Positions 35,196 through 43,781 of a stretch of 64,000 nt of DNA are shown in pieces. A program made the translations under genes and the position numbers. The DNA is from Roseofilum reptotaenium CS-1145 (lineage in GTDB: Bacteria; Cyanobacteriota; Cyanobacteriia; Cyanobacteriales; Desertifilaceae): positions 62,001 through 126,000 of the forward strand of contig NZ_JAQMUE010000079.1 in assembly GCF_028330985.1 (NCBI RefSeq), in the 5' to 3' direction. Every line of letters begins with the position of its first letter. Positions within the stretch are counted from its first letter, which is position 1. The notes under the pieces are model-generated. The model saw only the letters and a list, made by a program, of their open reading frames with translations. It made no database searches and had not been told where the DNA came from.

Positions 35196-38062
35196 TCTTG
35201 ACTCGATTCAACGGGTAACAATAACTGGAACATAATCTGATTATTTTCCAGAGAGTAAGTATTAAAATATCCCCCAACACTTTGAATCAGAGATTGGCAA
35301 ATGAGCAAATGTAAACCGGGGGGTTTATCCAGCAAAGATGGAGCAAGGAGATCGGGCGATCGCCCTTGCTGGAGTTCAATGATTAAACTCGGTTCTAATA
35401 ACGTGGCACAAACAATGGAGACATCAAATAATAAAAGAGGCTCAAATTGACTCGACGGATTGGGGTTCTGGCGCAAGCACTGGGCAAGTTTCTCCTGAGC
35501 AGGGGGGAGTTCTGTTTTCGAGAGGCCATTACACCAAATATCCACTTGTGCTTTCGACTGGGCCATCTTACAGGCAATGCCTAAAATTTCATGGAAAATC
35601 AGCTCCAACTTCATCACATCACCCACCAAATTCATAGCTCCCGGTTGTCCTTGGACACGGATAAAGAGTTCTCGCTTTTTCACCAATACATCCACCCGTT
35701 CGATCGCCCGTTTAATTAAACTGACTAAAGGCAAGTGCATCTGATACCATTGCAATTCCCATTGCTCATCTTTGAGCATTTGCGCCAGATGACCCAAGGT
35801 AGAATTCATCGATCGCAATCCTTGCTGATAACGGGTAACCGTCAGAGCATCCTTGGGAGTCCCCAAATTACTCAATTTTTTCAGTTCCATTGTCAGCTTA
35901 CGATAGGCCATCTCACTCCGACGTTGCTTATACCAATTCAACTTTTGCGCCCGATCCTGCTGGAGTTCAAAGTAACTTTGCACCTTCGTCATCCGCTCAG
36001 ACCAAGCCAGTTGTCGAACCATAATTCCTAAAGCCGTCAGGTACGGATCGGCCCATAACCGTCCTGGAGCATCGGCTAAGACAATGATTCCCGTCGCCGT
36101 TGCCTGTTCATCGGCCCGAAAGGCGATCGCCACAATTTCCCCAATTCCAGATCCAGTCAACCATTGGCGCGTCAGTGGAGAAAGGTGTTCGCTCGAGAGC
36201 TGATAAACCCCTGAGCTAGCCAAAACCCCTTCTATCAAGGGATCGTGGGCCACATCAATCTTGCCTTTCGTCTGTATATTAAACTCAGGGCTAGTGACCT
36301 GGGCACTGGTAATATAACCGACCTCTGGTTTCTCCAAAGACCAACTGATGTTCAACGCTAAAGGAACCTTAAATACCTGGACAATTTGCTTGAGGGTTTC
36401 CTCTTCTAGGATGTCCGAATTGTTGATCGCCGATTGAATGGCCGTTTGTCCCCATTGAATCAAAGATTGGAGCTTTTCCTGTTGTTGTTGCTGGCTATGC
36501 AGTTGCCATTGGTGGAGAATTAACCCCAACTGTTGCGCCACTACCCGTACCAATTCTAATTCCGTACCCTCCCAAGTGCGAGCCACATCATGGGCAACCA
36601 TGAGCAGCCCTTCCATCTCATGGCCAATTGCCGTATTACAGAGTAAAACACTCTTAATTCCCACCTGAGTAAATAGGGAGCGCCAACTGGTTAGTTCCTG
36701 ATCTTGCTCCCAATTTTCAATCGGGATTGCCGCTCTCGACTGTTCAAGCTGCTGCCATTCGTCATCCGCAGGAACCGGTAGGAGGGAAGGAAGGGGACGG
36801 CGATTCGCGGGTTGACTTTGACAAACTACCTCAAAATGATTCTTATCGCGATCGTAGAGTAAGACCAAAAACCGCTCTACCCCTAGGCGATCGCACACCA
36901 AATGGGCACAATGATCTAAGGTCTGTCGCCAATCATCCTCAGAATAGATCGATCGCACCAAATCAGCCGTCAATGCCTGGTCTTTTTTGGTGCGCTCCAC
37001 CGCTTCCTCCATCTCTTCTAGGGGAGCCATCATGGCAATTAACTGAGCTACACCCCGCACATACTTCCGTTCTGCATCCTCCCAAATGCGCGGTCCATTC
37101 CCCTCAATCGCCAAAAAGCCCAGTAACTCATTTTGATAGATAATCGGAGCGGCTAACAGGGAACGAGCCTTAATTTGCTGCATGAGGCGACTGGTGGTAT
37201 CGGCTTTTAGGGAACTGCGAGCTTCTCCCACAGACACCACCTGATCGGCCACCAGGGCTTTATAAAAGCCAATCACCTCCTGCACCGTAATGCCAGAGGA
37301 GGCTTGGTTTCCCACCCCTTGAGCGGGGGTTTTCTGAAGATTGGTCGTTCTGCGCCAAAAATAGCGCCTCTCCCGCTCAAACCAATAAATATTGGTGCGA
37401 TCCGGGCCTAAAAACTCATGGGTTTTGGCCACGACTGCATCTAACCGCTGGCGAAAATCGGAGAGCGATCGCAACCGATCCAAAATATCTAATAACGGCT
37501 TATCCGGCCGTTTCTCCAAATTCCTGCGCCAATTGGCTTCCATCTCATTTAAACTGGCCGCCAATTCGCCAAAAATCATCGATAGACGAGCCTTTTCATC
37601 CGAGCGGGGCGAAATTCCCCACAATTTCGATCCCAAAATCACCACCCCAAAACACAGGGCCCGATAGCGCAGGGGAAATACAATTGTGCCTTGAATATTC
37701 AATTTTACGGCTAACTTCCGCCATTCCCCAGCTCGTCGCTCTTCCCGCAAGTCGGGAACCCCTGCCGGTTTTTGCTGAATCACCACTTGCTCGAACAAAT
37801 CTCCAGGACTCAAGGCAAACGTCTGTTTGAGGATGGAGCGATCGCCTCCCGAAGGTAGAATCCCCCCTTTGCCAAATAAGCGATGTTCTCGCCGGTCATA
37901 CAAACCGATCCAGATTAAATCATATTCAAATTCCGTTTCAATATATTCAATAGTCGTGTCAACCAACACATCTAGGCTTTCCTCTTCTCGTAAGGTTTGA
38001 AGAGTCCGACCTAGGGTAACCAGTTGTTTTTCGCTTTGTTTCGGTATTGACTGCTGAGGCAT
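35192..38062 (-). CDS. Multi-GAF sensor protein with degenerate histidine-kinase end
   Basis: A 956-aa soluble protein with four GAF-like domains (about 10-165, 190-345, 365-515 and 530-690). Signs are EFEYDLIWIGLYDRREHRLF, SLLAAPIIYQNELLGFLAIE and VLLCNTAIGHEMEGLLMVAH. A helical dimerisation region (about 715-775) and an ATPase-like end (about 805-955) follow. The HisKA His is absent: the helix reads RSMNSTLGHLAQMLKDEQ rather than HELRTPL. The ATPase N-box also lacks Asn (LIFHEILGIACKMAQSKA). It is therefore probably a pseudokinase or signalling scaffold. No bilin-binding motif stands out. Confidence 0.8.
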   Translation of the reverse strand: MPQQSIPKQSEKQLVTLGRTLQTLREEESLDVLVDTTIEYIETEFEYDLIWIGLYDRREHRLFGKGGILPSGGDRSILKQTFALSPGDLFEQVVIQQKPAGVPDLREERRAGEWRKLAVKLNIQGTIVFPLRYRALCFGVVILGSKLWGISPRSDEKARLSMIFGELAASLNEMEANWRRNLEKRPDKPLLDILDRLRSLSDFRQRLDAVVAKTHEFLGPDRTNIYWFERERRYFWRRTTNLQKTPAQGVGNQASSGITVQEVIGFYKALVADQVVSVGEARSSLKADTTSRLMQQIKARSLLAAPIIYQNELLGFLAIEGNGPRIWEDAERKYVRGVAQLIAMMAPLEEMEEAVERTKKDQALTADLVRSIYSEDDWRQTLDHCAHLVCDRLGVERFLVLLYDRDKNHFEVVCQSQPANRRPLPSLLPVPADDEWQQLEQSRAAIPIENWEQDQELTSWRSLFTQVGIKSVLLCNTAIGHEMEGLLMVAHDVARTWEGTELELVRVVAQQLGLILHQWQLHSQQQQQEKLQSLIQWGQTAIQSAINNSDILEEETLKQIVQVFKVPLALNISWSLEKPEVGYITSAQVTSPEFNIQTKGKIDVAHDPLIEGVLASSGVYQLSSEHLSPLTRQWLTGSGIGEIVAIAFRADEQATATGIIVLADAPGRLWADPYLTALGIMVRQLAWSERMTKVQSYFELQQDRAQKLNWYKQRRSEMAYRKLTMELKKLSNLGTPKDALTVTRYQQGLRSMNSTLGHLAQMLKDEQWELQWYQMHLPLVSLIKRAIERVDVLVKKRELFIRVQGQPGAMNLVGDVMKLELIFHEILGIACKMAQSKAQVDIWCNGLSKTELPPAQEKLAQCLRQNPNPSSQFEPLLLFDVSIVCATLLEPSLIIELQQGRSPDLLAPSLLDKPPGLHLLICQSLIQSVGGYFNTYSLENNQIMFQLLLPVESSQD

Positions 38063-38140
38063 AGACCGAGGCTTCTAGGGATAATAAATAAGGGCGAATG
38101 ACGAATCAATAATAGACAAGCTTAGTGTCGATCGGGAATA

Positions 38141-39316
38141 ATGGGTAACTTGAATCTGGACAAACACCGATTAAATATCCATTATTCACCCGTTCAATTG
38201 GAACTGTTCCCCATGCTTGAGCAATTTATCTTTGCAGGACTTAAAGTCGATCCAGAAGATCTCCATCACTGGGTTATGGGCGCTTTAGGCTGGTTAAGTC
38301 ACCAACGGATCGTCAGCTATGCCACCTTTATCGATCGGACGTTAGGATTAACGGACGATCGCCTCGGACAAACTCTCTGGGGATTAACCTTCCCCAATCC
38401 AGTGGGATTAGCTGCCGGATATGATAAAGATGGCCTGGCGGTGGGCATGTGGGATCGTTTAGGCTTTGGAGCAGTGGAACTCGGTACAGTCACCTTCTAT
38501 CCGCAACCCGGTAATCCCCGTCCCCGTTTATTTCGCTTAACTCAAGATCGAGCGGTTTTAAACCGTATGGGATTTAATAACGAGGGCGCTGAAGCTATGG
38601 CAGAACGGTTGAAAGATGGCCAGCATTGCCCTACCCCCCATCGAATTCCGATTGGAATTAATTTGGGTAAGTCAAAGATAACACCCCTAGAAAATGCGGC
38701 GGCCGATTATGGCCAGAGCTTCCGTATACTCAGGGATTGGGGAGATTATTTTGTGGTCAATGTCTCTTCACCCAATACTCCTGGCTTGCGATCGCTCCAA
38801 GATGCCAGCCAACTGAGTATTATTTTAGAGGCTATTCAACAGGAAAACCAAGGGCACAAACCCCTCTTGGTGAAAATTGCTCCGGATCTGGAGGATGGGG
38901 CGATCGCTGATGTGGTGAATTTGGCACAGACCTACCAGTTATCTGGGATTATTGCCACTAATACTACGATTAACAAACGCTCCCTGAAAACTAAAGTGAA
39001 TCCCAAAACTGGCGCTCTGATGGAGGAAGAGCAGGGGGGAATTAGTGGGGTTCCCTTGGGCGATCGATCTACGGAAGTGATCCGCTTAATTTGGCAACAC
39101 ACCCAAGGTCAATTACCCATTATTGGCGTAGGAGGGATTTTCACTCCAGAGGATGCTTGGGAGAAAATCACCGCTGGCGCGAGTTTAATTCAAGTCTATA
39201 CGGGTTGGGTTTATGAAGGGCCCTGGATGGTGAAGCGGATTTTACAGGGGTTGTTGGACAAGTTGGAGGAGGAAGGTTTGGATACTTTGGCCGATGCGAT
39301 CGGGCGAAATAATTAA
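38141..39316 (+). CDS. pyrD: Dihydroorotate dehydrogenase (quinone), class 2
   Basis: A 391-aa membrane-associated FMN enzyme that oxidises dihydroorotate to orotate in pyrimidine synthesis using quinone. The N-terminal amphipathic helices typical of class 2 are present. The core includes [54 protein letters not shown], the active-site Ser in [17 protein letters not shown], and FMN-binding [20 protein letters not shown]. Complete, with the usual length plus about 20 residues at the N-terminus; the Met at codon 25 is an alternative start. Confidence 0.94.
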   Translation: MGNLNLDKHRLNIHYSPVQLELFPMLEQFIFAGLKVDPEDLHHWVMGALGWLSHQRIVSYATFIDRTLGLTDDRLGQTLWGLTFPNPVGLAAGYDKDGLAVGMWDRLGFGAVELGTVTFYPQPGNPRPRLFRLTQDRAVLNRMGFNNEGAEAMAERLKDGQHCPTPHRIPIGINLGKSKITPLENAAADYGQSFRILRDWGDYFVVNVSSPNTPGLRSLQDASQLSIILEAIQQENQGHKPLLVKIAPDLEDGAIADVVNLAQTYQLSGIIATNTTINKRSLKTKVNPKTGALMEEEQGGISGVPLGDRSTEVIRLIWQHTQGQLPIIGVGGIFTPEDAWEKITAGASLIQVYTGWVYEGPWMVKRILQGLLDKLEEEGLDTLADAIGRNN

Positions 39317-39417
39317 TATAGCGCTTTGTGCTAGGGAATAGGGAATAGGGAATAGGATTGTGGTACATGGAGAGAGAGGATTCAAGCTTGTGTTTCATAA
39401 CAGCACTTTGTTCTGTA
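39317..39417. repeat. Dispersed repeat (MITE-like), inverted relative to the 43782 copy
   Basis: It starts TATAGCGCTTTGTGCTAGGG with three GGGAATA heptamers, then 'aggattgtggtacatgg', and ends near 'cagcactttgttctgta'. The reverse complement aligns along its length with the elements at 43782 and 23808. Confidence 0.65.
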
Positions 39418-39427
39418 ATTATTCTAT

Positions 39428-39639
39428 TCATTTATTGTTCGTCAGTTTTTCCTTTTTTGTTTCGCTAAAACCAAAATCCGCCCATTGAATTTTCTCCTGA
39501 ATATAATCAGCAGCAGTCATAGGCAATGTCAATTTTTGCTGACTTTGTTTAATGGTTATCTCCCAAGCACTTGCGATACAGATCGGCTTCTGATATTGAG
39601 AATCTTTACGCGATCGCTTAAATTAGCATTTCCGGTAAA
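39428..39639 (-). pseudogene. Remnant of a VapC-type PIN-domain toxin
   Basis: On the minus strand one frame reads ASAWEITIKQSQQKLTLPMT, then ADYIQEKIQWADFGF, the middle block of VapC-like PIN toxins. A second frame just upstream reads FTGNANLSDRVKILNI, the preceding block, so there is a frameshift between them. The catalytic N-terminus and the C-terminal half are missing. It lies next to a dispersed repeat that may have removed the rest. Confidence 0.55.
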
Positions 39640-39655
39640 AAAACAGAGTATGGGA

Positions 39656-41308
39656 TTAATTAAATGATAATGATGGAGAAGGAATGATTTGCGCTCGTTC
39701 GACTAATTCAGGAAAGAGGGCGCTAAATTCTTGTTCGGCTTGCTTTTGAGCGAGTAAGGTCATGAGAGTGGTATAGGAAAAGAAACAGATTCCGGCTAAG
39801 TTGCGATCGCGCACTTCTTGAGCTTCCTGTTTAATTTGCAGTAGAGATGTATTCTGAGTCGATAGACCGAGACTGACGGGAATTTTATGTTTCGCTAGGG
39901 CGATCGCCGGATGCTCTAAGGAAGGTTTAGAGTCTGAGTAAACAATGAGTTCTTCAATAACCTTATCGGTTGCCCAAAGTTGGGGATCTTGGAGCGTATC
40001 GGTACGGTGAAGATCGGCGACAAAGCTGAGAATACAGTAGGGTTTTTGCGCTTTGATGCGGACAGAAATCTGTTTGAGGAAGTCTGTGAGGCAATCGCGT
40101 CTCCATTTCACCCAGGCTGGATCTTGGGGGTTAGAAGGGGGCTGTTTTCCGGAATGGTCTTGCTGATAGAGTTGCTTGGTAACGGCATCATAGCCTAATT
40201 CAACGGGCGGACAGAAGGAGGAGTCGAGTTGAATGCCTTCAATTTCATACTGACTGACCATTTCTCCCACTAAATTGAGGATAAAGGCTTGTACTTCGGG
40301 ATGGAAGGGGTTAAGCCAAACATAACTGGATTCTCCTGTGCCAAATTGGACTCCATCTTGACGGGTAGCGATCCAATGGCGACGGTTTTCGAGTAAGGGA
40401 GAGTTCGCGGGAAGTTTCAGCCCTCCTTGCCACCAGCCAATGATGCTGATCCGGTTGCGCCCAGAGGCTTTGAGTAATTCTGTTAGGGGATCGTCAGAGG
40501 GTTGAGCAACTCTTGTAAGCTGTTGCAGCAGGGGGCTGGGGTAGGGCGTTTGACCCTGATTCCATAGACTGGGATAGAAAGTATTGAAATTAAATTGGGA
40601 TAAATAGTCGATCGCCGTTTCCGTATTGTTGGGAAAGAAGTGCGAGTTGGGACTCAGTTGGGTTAACCAAAGTCCCCGCAGTTCTCCGGTAAGCTGAACT
40701 GGGGGCGCAAGGTTGACTTTAGCAATATATTGATCGGGAACTGGAGAGACACTATTCCCCGTTTGTAGGGCTTGGGCAATCATAGCGGCAATTTCGGCGC
40801 GGGTGGCGATCTCATCGGGACGCAGTTGGTTCACATCCGGATAGTTGATGACCAATTCATGTTCCGCAGCAGCGGCGATCGCCAATCTAGCATATTCGGG
40901 AATGCGATCGGCATCCTCAAAGGTTTCGTTTAAGGTCATCTCCACCAAGTTTTGTGGTTCATAGTTTAAGCCATTACTTAAAGCCAGTAAGGCTTGCAGA
41001 CGGGAGAGCCGATCCGTTGGCTGAAAGCGTTGATTGGGAAAACCGCGCAGAAATCCCGATGCATAGGCACGGCGAATTACCCCATATGCCCAATAGGAAG
41101 GAGGTACATCCCTGAATTCAACTCCAGTTTGTCCCGTTTTCGGATGATGGGGAAAGGCGCGGGAGAGTACAGCCGCAAATTCTGCCCGGTTCATGGGTGC
41201 ATCGGGCTTAAATTGACCATTGAGATAGCCGCTAAAAATCTTTTGATCCGCCAGTTGTTCAATGACCGCTTGGGCCCAATGGTTTGTAATATCAGTGAAT
41301 TTAGCCAT
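39656..41308 (-). CDS. SLH-domain protein with GHL10-type glycoside-hydrolase-like domain
   Basis: A 550-aa protein. It starts with three SLH modules (about 1-60, 66-125 and 130-185: FTDITNHWAQAVIEQLADQK, NRAEFAAVLSRAF and TRAEIAAMIAQAL). A TIM-barrel domain like GHL10/DUF187 hydrolases follows (from about 207), with ELRGLWLTQLSPNSHFFPNN, then SYVWLNPFHPEVQAFILNLV and IEGIQLDSSFCPPVELGYDA. SLH modules normally bind cell-wall polymers, but no signal peptide is visible at this start, which is odd. The first residues already belong to SLH 1. The upstream DNA is the twin small-RNA region. Confidence 0.82.
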   Translation of the reverse strand: MAKFTDITNHWAQAVIEQLADQKIFSGYLNGQFKPDAPMNRAEFAAVLSRAFPHHPKTGQTGVEFRDVPPSYWAYGVIRRAYASGFLRGFPNQRFQPTDRLSRLQALLALSNGLNYEPQNLVEMTLNETFEDADRIPEYARLAIAAAAEHELVINYPDVNQLRPDEIATRAEIAAMIAQALQTGNSVSPVPDQYIAKVNLAPPVQLTGELRGLWLTQLSPNSHFFPNNTETAIDYLSQFNFNTFYPSLWNQGQTPYPSPLLQQLTRVAQPSDDPLTELLKASGRNRISIIGWWQGGLKLPANSPLLENRRHWIATRQDGVQFGTGESSYVWLNPFHPEVQAFILNLVGEMVSQYEIEGIQLDSSFCPPVELGYDAVTKQLYQQDHSGKQPPSNPQDPAWVKWRRDCLTDFLKQISVRIKAQKPYCILSFVADLHRTDTLQDPQLWATDKVIEELIVYSDSKPSLEHPAIALAKHKIPVSLGLSTQNTSLLQIKQEAQEVRDRNLAGICFFSYTTLMTLLAQKQAEQEFSALFPELVERAQIIPSPSLSFN

Positions 41309-41401
41309 AAACGGTTGCCCTCAGATTGAGGTTGATGTAACAGTAAATCATTATATTTGTAATCAGATACTTTTTCTTGCGTAAAGTTTAGTTGCAATAG
41401 C

Positions 41402-41430
41402 TTGATCTGACCCCAACAAATGTTTATAGT
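41402..41430 (+). promoter_or_regulatory. Promoter of twin unit copy 1
   Basis: TTGATC (41402-41407), a 17-nt spacer, then TATAGT (41425-41430). Both boxes are identical in copy 2, while 7 of the 17 spacer bases differ. Confidence 0.7.
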
Positions 41431-41436
41431 AAAAAC

Positions 41437-41502
41437 ATGAAGCAAGTAAAGCTTCGCTGGCAGATTAACAGCCATTTTGTACACAACCCAATTAAAAGTT
41501 AA
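41437..41502 (+). CDS. Possible leaderless 21-residue peptide, copy 1
   Basis: An ATG lies 7 nt after the -10 box, about where transcription should begin, so an mRNA would be leaderless. The 21-codon frame encodes MKQVKLRWQINSHFVHNPIK plus S. Copy 2 differs by one base, giving a Lys-to-Arg change. No ribosome-binding site can exist. Conservation could equally be due to RNA structure. Confidence 0.4.
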   Translation: MKQVKLRWQINSHFVHNPIKS

Positions 41503-41764
41503 GAGGTAAATCGCTGATTAACTGTTGTCTGTCTCAAGATAGCACGGCAGCACCCCTACTGAAACTTGAAACTTCCTAAACTGAAATAGCAGGGAGAAAA
41601 ATCAACCGGTATTCACGCCCATTTTGGTGAAGAGAGTTGAACTCCAGATAGGCTCAAATAATGAAAGGAAGTTACTCAGGAAGTAAGTCATCCGGGTGCT
41701 GTTGTCGTTTTAAAGGAAATAGTTTTGAACGGGAATTTATTGAGTAAAGTTTAGTTACAATCAC

Positions 41765-41793
41765 TTGATCTGAGTTGAAGAAGTCTTTATAGT
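41765..41793 (+). promoter_or_regulatory. Promoter of twin unit copy 2
   Basis: TTGATC (41765-41770), a 17-nt spacer, then TATAGT (41788-41793), at the same relative position as in copy 1. Confidence 0.7.
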
Positions 41794-41799
41794 AAAAGC

Positions 41800-41865
41800 A
41801 TGAAGCAAGTAAAGCTTCGCTGGCAGATTAACAGCCATTTTGTACACAACCCAATTAGAAGTTAA
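41800..41865 (+). CDS. Possible leaderless 21-residue peptide, copy 2
   Basis: Same frame and distance from the -10 box as in copy 1, encoding MKQVKLRWQINSHFVHNPIR plus S. One base differs in 66. Confidence 0.4.
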   Translation: MKQVKLRWQINSHFVHNPIRS

Positions 41866-42108
41866 GAGGTAAATCGCTGACTAACTGTTATCTGTCTCAA
41901 GAGAGTACGGCAGCACCCCCACTAAAACTTGAAACTTCCTAAACTGAAGTAGCAGGGAGGGAAATCAACCGGTATTCACGCCCCTTTTAGTGAAGAAAGT
42001 TGGACTCCAAATAGGCTCAAATAATACAGGGAAGTCACTCAGGAAGTAAGTCATCCGGGTGCTGTTGTCGTTTTAAATGAATTCTTCAGAATAAATAACG
42101 TCTGCTCC

Positions 42109-42816
42109 CTACTCCCCACTCCCTTTTTTGGGCTTATTACGACTAGAAAACCGCTGTAATTGCTGAGATCCTTCTTGGAAATGGATCAGGGTCGTCACGA
42201 TCGCGATCGCCCCATAAACCCCGCGCAACAACCATCCTTGAACGGCAAAGACCCAATCGAGCCATTGGGCGCGATCGCCGAGGAAACCGGCTAAAAGCGA
42301 CTTTAAGCGGCTATCTTCGGCTTCTAATTGGTTAAGGCGATCGATTTGGGTGGGTAGAATGGGAAATTTAGCCGTATAGAGATAAAAGCCTAACATCCCT
42401 GTTTTTCCAGTTTTCTCTTCCAGAAACGCATCCGTTTTTTGCACAATTTCCCCAGACGATAACTGGGTATTTTCGGCAATATCATTGAGCCAGTTGTTAT
42501 AGCGAACTACTGTGGGAATGCTGAGAATAAAGGGAATAGTGGGAATGAGTAAGACTAGACTCACTTGTTTGCGAATACGAGGGGGTAAAAAAATGGTGGA
42601 GAGTCCAAAACCCAAGCCTAAAATGGCAAAGGAAATCAAGTTAGACAGTTCGCTCAAGTCTAACATGCGAAAAATATCGCCAATGATCGGTAGGGAATAG
42701 ATATGCTGATCGGCCAGAAAAATAAACAGTAATTTACTTAAGACGACTAAACTGATCACTAAAGGAACGATCAGGATATAAAGGACAATTCGGAAAAGAA
42801 GTTTTAACCGATCCAT
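42109..42816 (-). CDS. Integral membrane protein of unknown function
   Basis: A 235-aa protein with four or five membrane segments: KLLFRIVLYILIVPLVISLV, ISFAILGLGFGLSTIFLPPR, VSLVLLIPTIPFILSI and RGVYGAIAIVTTLIHF. A soluble helical loop lies between the third and last (about 115-195). I do not recognise the family. The frame extends upstream into tlyA, but the Met at 42816 begins just before the first helix; the 19 extra residues are not convincing. It lies directly after tlyA on the same strand (26-bp gap), so the two are probably cotranscribed. Confidence 0.65.
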   Translation of the reverse strand: MDRLKLLFRIVLYILIVPLVISLVVLSKLLFIFLADQHIYSLPIIGDIFRMLDLSELSNLISFAILGLGFGLSTIFLPPRIRKQVSLVLLIPTIPFILSIPTVVRYNNWLNDIAENTQLSSGEIVQKTDAFLEEKTGKTGMLGFYLYTAKFPILPTQIDRLNQLEAEDSRLKSLLAGFLGDRAQWLDWVFAVQGWLLRGVYGAIAIVTTLIHFQEGSQQLQRFSSRNKPKKGSGE

Positions 42817-42842
42817 GGGAGTGGGGGTAAGGAGTTCAAGAT

Positions 42843-43661
42843 TCAGAAAGCATTTTTTGCTGCTAGGGTGCATTGATCAATCATAGACAAATCTAGTCCC
42901 CCACAGCTATCGGGATCTTCTGAAGCCATGTGTAACCAGAGCAGATATTCAATGTTTCCCGCTGGCCCGGTGATGGGAGAATGAGTTAAGCCTCGATAGG
43001 ACCATCCCAGACTACACGCGCTTTGGTAAACTGTGGCGATCGCCTGACTATGGTCTTTGGGATCGCGGACGACTCCCTTTTTACCAACCCGCGATCGCCC
43101 AACTTCAAACTGGGGTTTGACCAATGCAACTAACTCCCTGGGAGGAGCTAACAATGCCCATAAGGCCGGTAACACTTTTGTTAAAGAAATAAAAGACACA
43201 TCAACTACTAATAGGGTTGCGGGGTCTTCCCCACTATATAACTCTTCGGGACTCAAATAGCGTAAATTGGTTCTCTCTTTCAAAATCACCCTCGGATCGG
43301 TGCGAATACGCCAATCTACTTGGCCATATCCCACATCCACCCCGTAAACCTGTTTTACGCCATTTTGCAGTAAACAGTCCGTAAACCCTCCGGTGGAAAT
43401 GCCGCCATCGAGGGCAATTCGTCCAGCAACATTTAAGTGAAAATAGTGAAGAGCATGGGCTAACTTTTCTCCTCCTCTAGAGACAAAGGGCGATCGCTCC
43501 TTAACCGTTAGGGTTGCCTCCGTAGAAACCAACGTCCCGGGTTTATCCATCACCACCCGATCCACCATCACCTCACCCGCACGGATCAAGCGTTGGGCTA
43601 GTTGTCGAGAGTCACACAGAGACTGTTCTACCAGTAAAATATCGAGTCGTTGTTTAGCCAA
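42843..43661 (-). CDS. tlyA: TlyA-family rRNA methyltransferase/hemolysin-like protein
   Basis: A 272-aa protein with an N-terminal S4 RNA-binding domain (QRLDILLVEQSLCDSRQLAQ, then RLIRAGEVMV) and an FtsJ-type methyltransferase. The SAM motif is IALDGGISTGGFTDCLLQNG, followed by VYGVDVGYGQVDWRIR, LLVVDVSFISLTKVLPAL and LVKPQFEVGRSRVGKKG. TlyA proteins 2'-O-methylate ribosomal RNA; the hemolysin name is historical. The Gly-rich site reads GGISTGG where many relatives have GASTGG, a tolerated change. Normal length and complete. Confidence 0.9.
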   Translation of the reverse strand: MAKQRLDILLVEQSLCDSRQLAQRLIRAGEVMVDRVVMDKPGTLVSTEATLTVKERSPFVSRGGEKLAHALHYFHLNVAGRIALDGGISTGGFTDCLLQNGVKQVYGVDVGYGQVDWRIRTDPRVILKERTNLRYLSPEELYSGEDPATLLVVDVSFISLTKVLPALWALLAPPRELVALVKPQFEVGRSRVGKKGVVRDPKDHSQAIATVYQSACSLGWSYRGLTHSPITGPAGNIEYLLWLHMASEDPDSCGGLDLSMIDQCTLAAKNAF

Positions 43662-43723
43662 TTTTATTCAACACCAAACCTTAAAAATGGATTTATTTTA
43701 ACACTAGAAACGCCCTTTTCCTG

Positions 43724-43769
43724 CCCTAATTCTCAGTACAGGACAAAAAAACTGTACTGAGAATTAGGG
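43724..43769. repeat. Perfect 18-bp inverted repeat
   Basis: CCCTAATTCTCAGTACAG (43724-43741) and CTGTACTGAGAATTAGGG (43752-43769) are perfect inverted copies around a 10-nt loop, GACAAAAAAA. It lies between the start of tlyA and a dispersed repeat. No T-run follows on either strand. It may be a transcription-unit boundary or a protein-binding palindrome. Confidence 0.8.
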
Positions 43770-43781
43770 TTTCTGATCCTT

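Larger units (their letters stand above)
41381..41714 (+). ncRNA. Twin transcription unit, copy 1 (candidate structured RNA)
   Basis: A 334-bp unit repeated once with a 363-bp period. It has its own promoter (TTGATC, 17 nt, TATAGT) and then about 280 bp ending in GTTGTCGTTTT. Conserved internal stems: CAGCACCC (about 41548) with GGGTGCTG (about 41696), TTCAC/GTGAA (around 41620-41640) with a changed loop, and CTTCCT/AGGGAG. No long reading frame runs through it. It matches no RNA family I can recognise (not 6S, tmRNA, RNase P or SRP). Confidence 0.65.
41744..42077 (+). ncRNA. Twin transcription unit, copy 2 (candidate structured RNA)
   Basis: The second copy of the unit, offset exactly 363 bp from copy 1 with no net length change. 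The unit is separated from copy 1 by 29 bp of unrelated DNA. Promoter boxes, the first 65 nt after them, and all the stems listed for copy 1 are kept, while scattered substitutions occur in loops and spacers. Confidence 0.65.

Noticed and set aside
39485-39667. A 60-codon plus-strand frame near the SLH gene end
   Set aside because: The minus strand here reads as a PIN-domain toxin relic, which explains the open frame.
41191-41484. A 97-codon minus-strand frame overlapping the SLH gene start and twin copy 1
   Set aside because: No ribosome-binding site or family match. The second twin copy does not preserve a comparable frame as part of a larger gene.
41381-42077. The 363-bp tandem repeat as a CRISPR array or satellite
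   Set aside because: Only two units, far too long for CRISPR repeats, and each has its own promoter.
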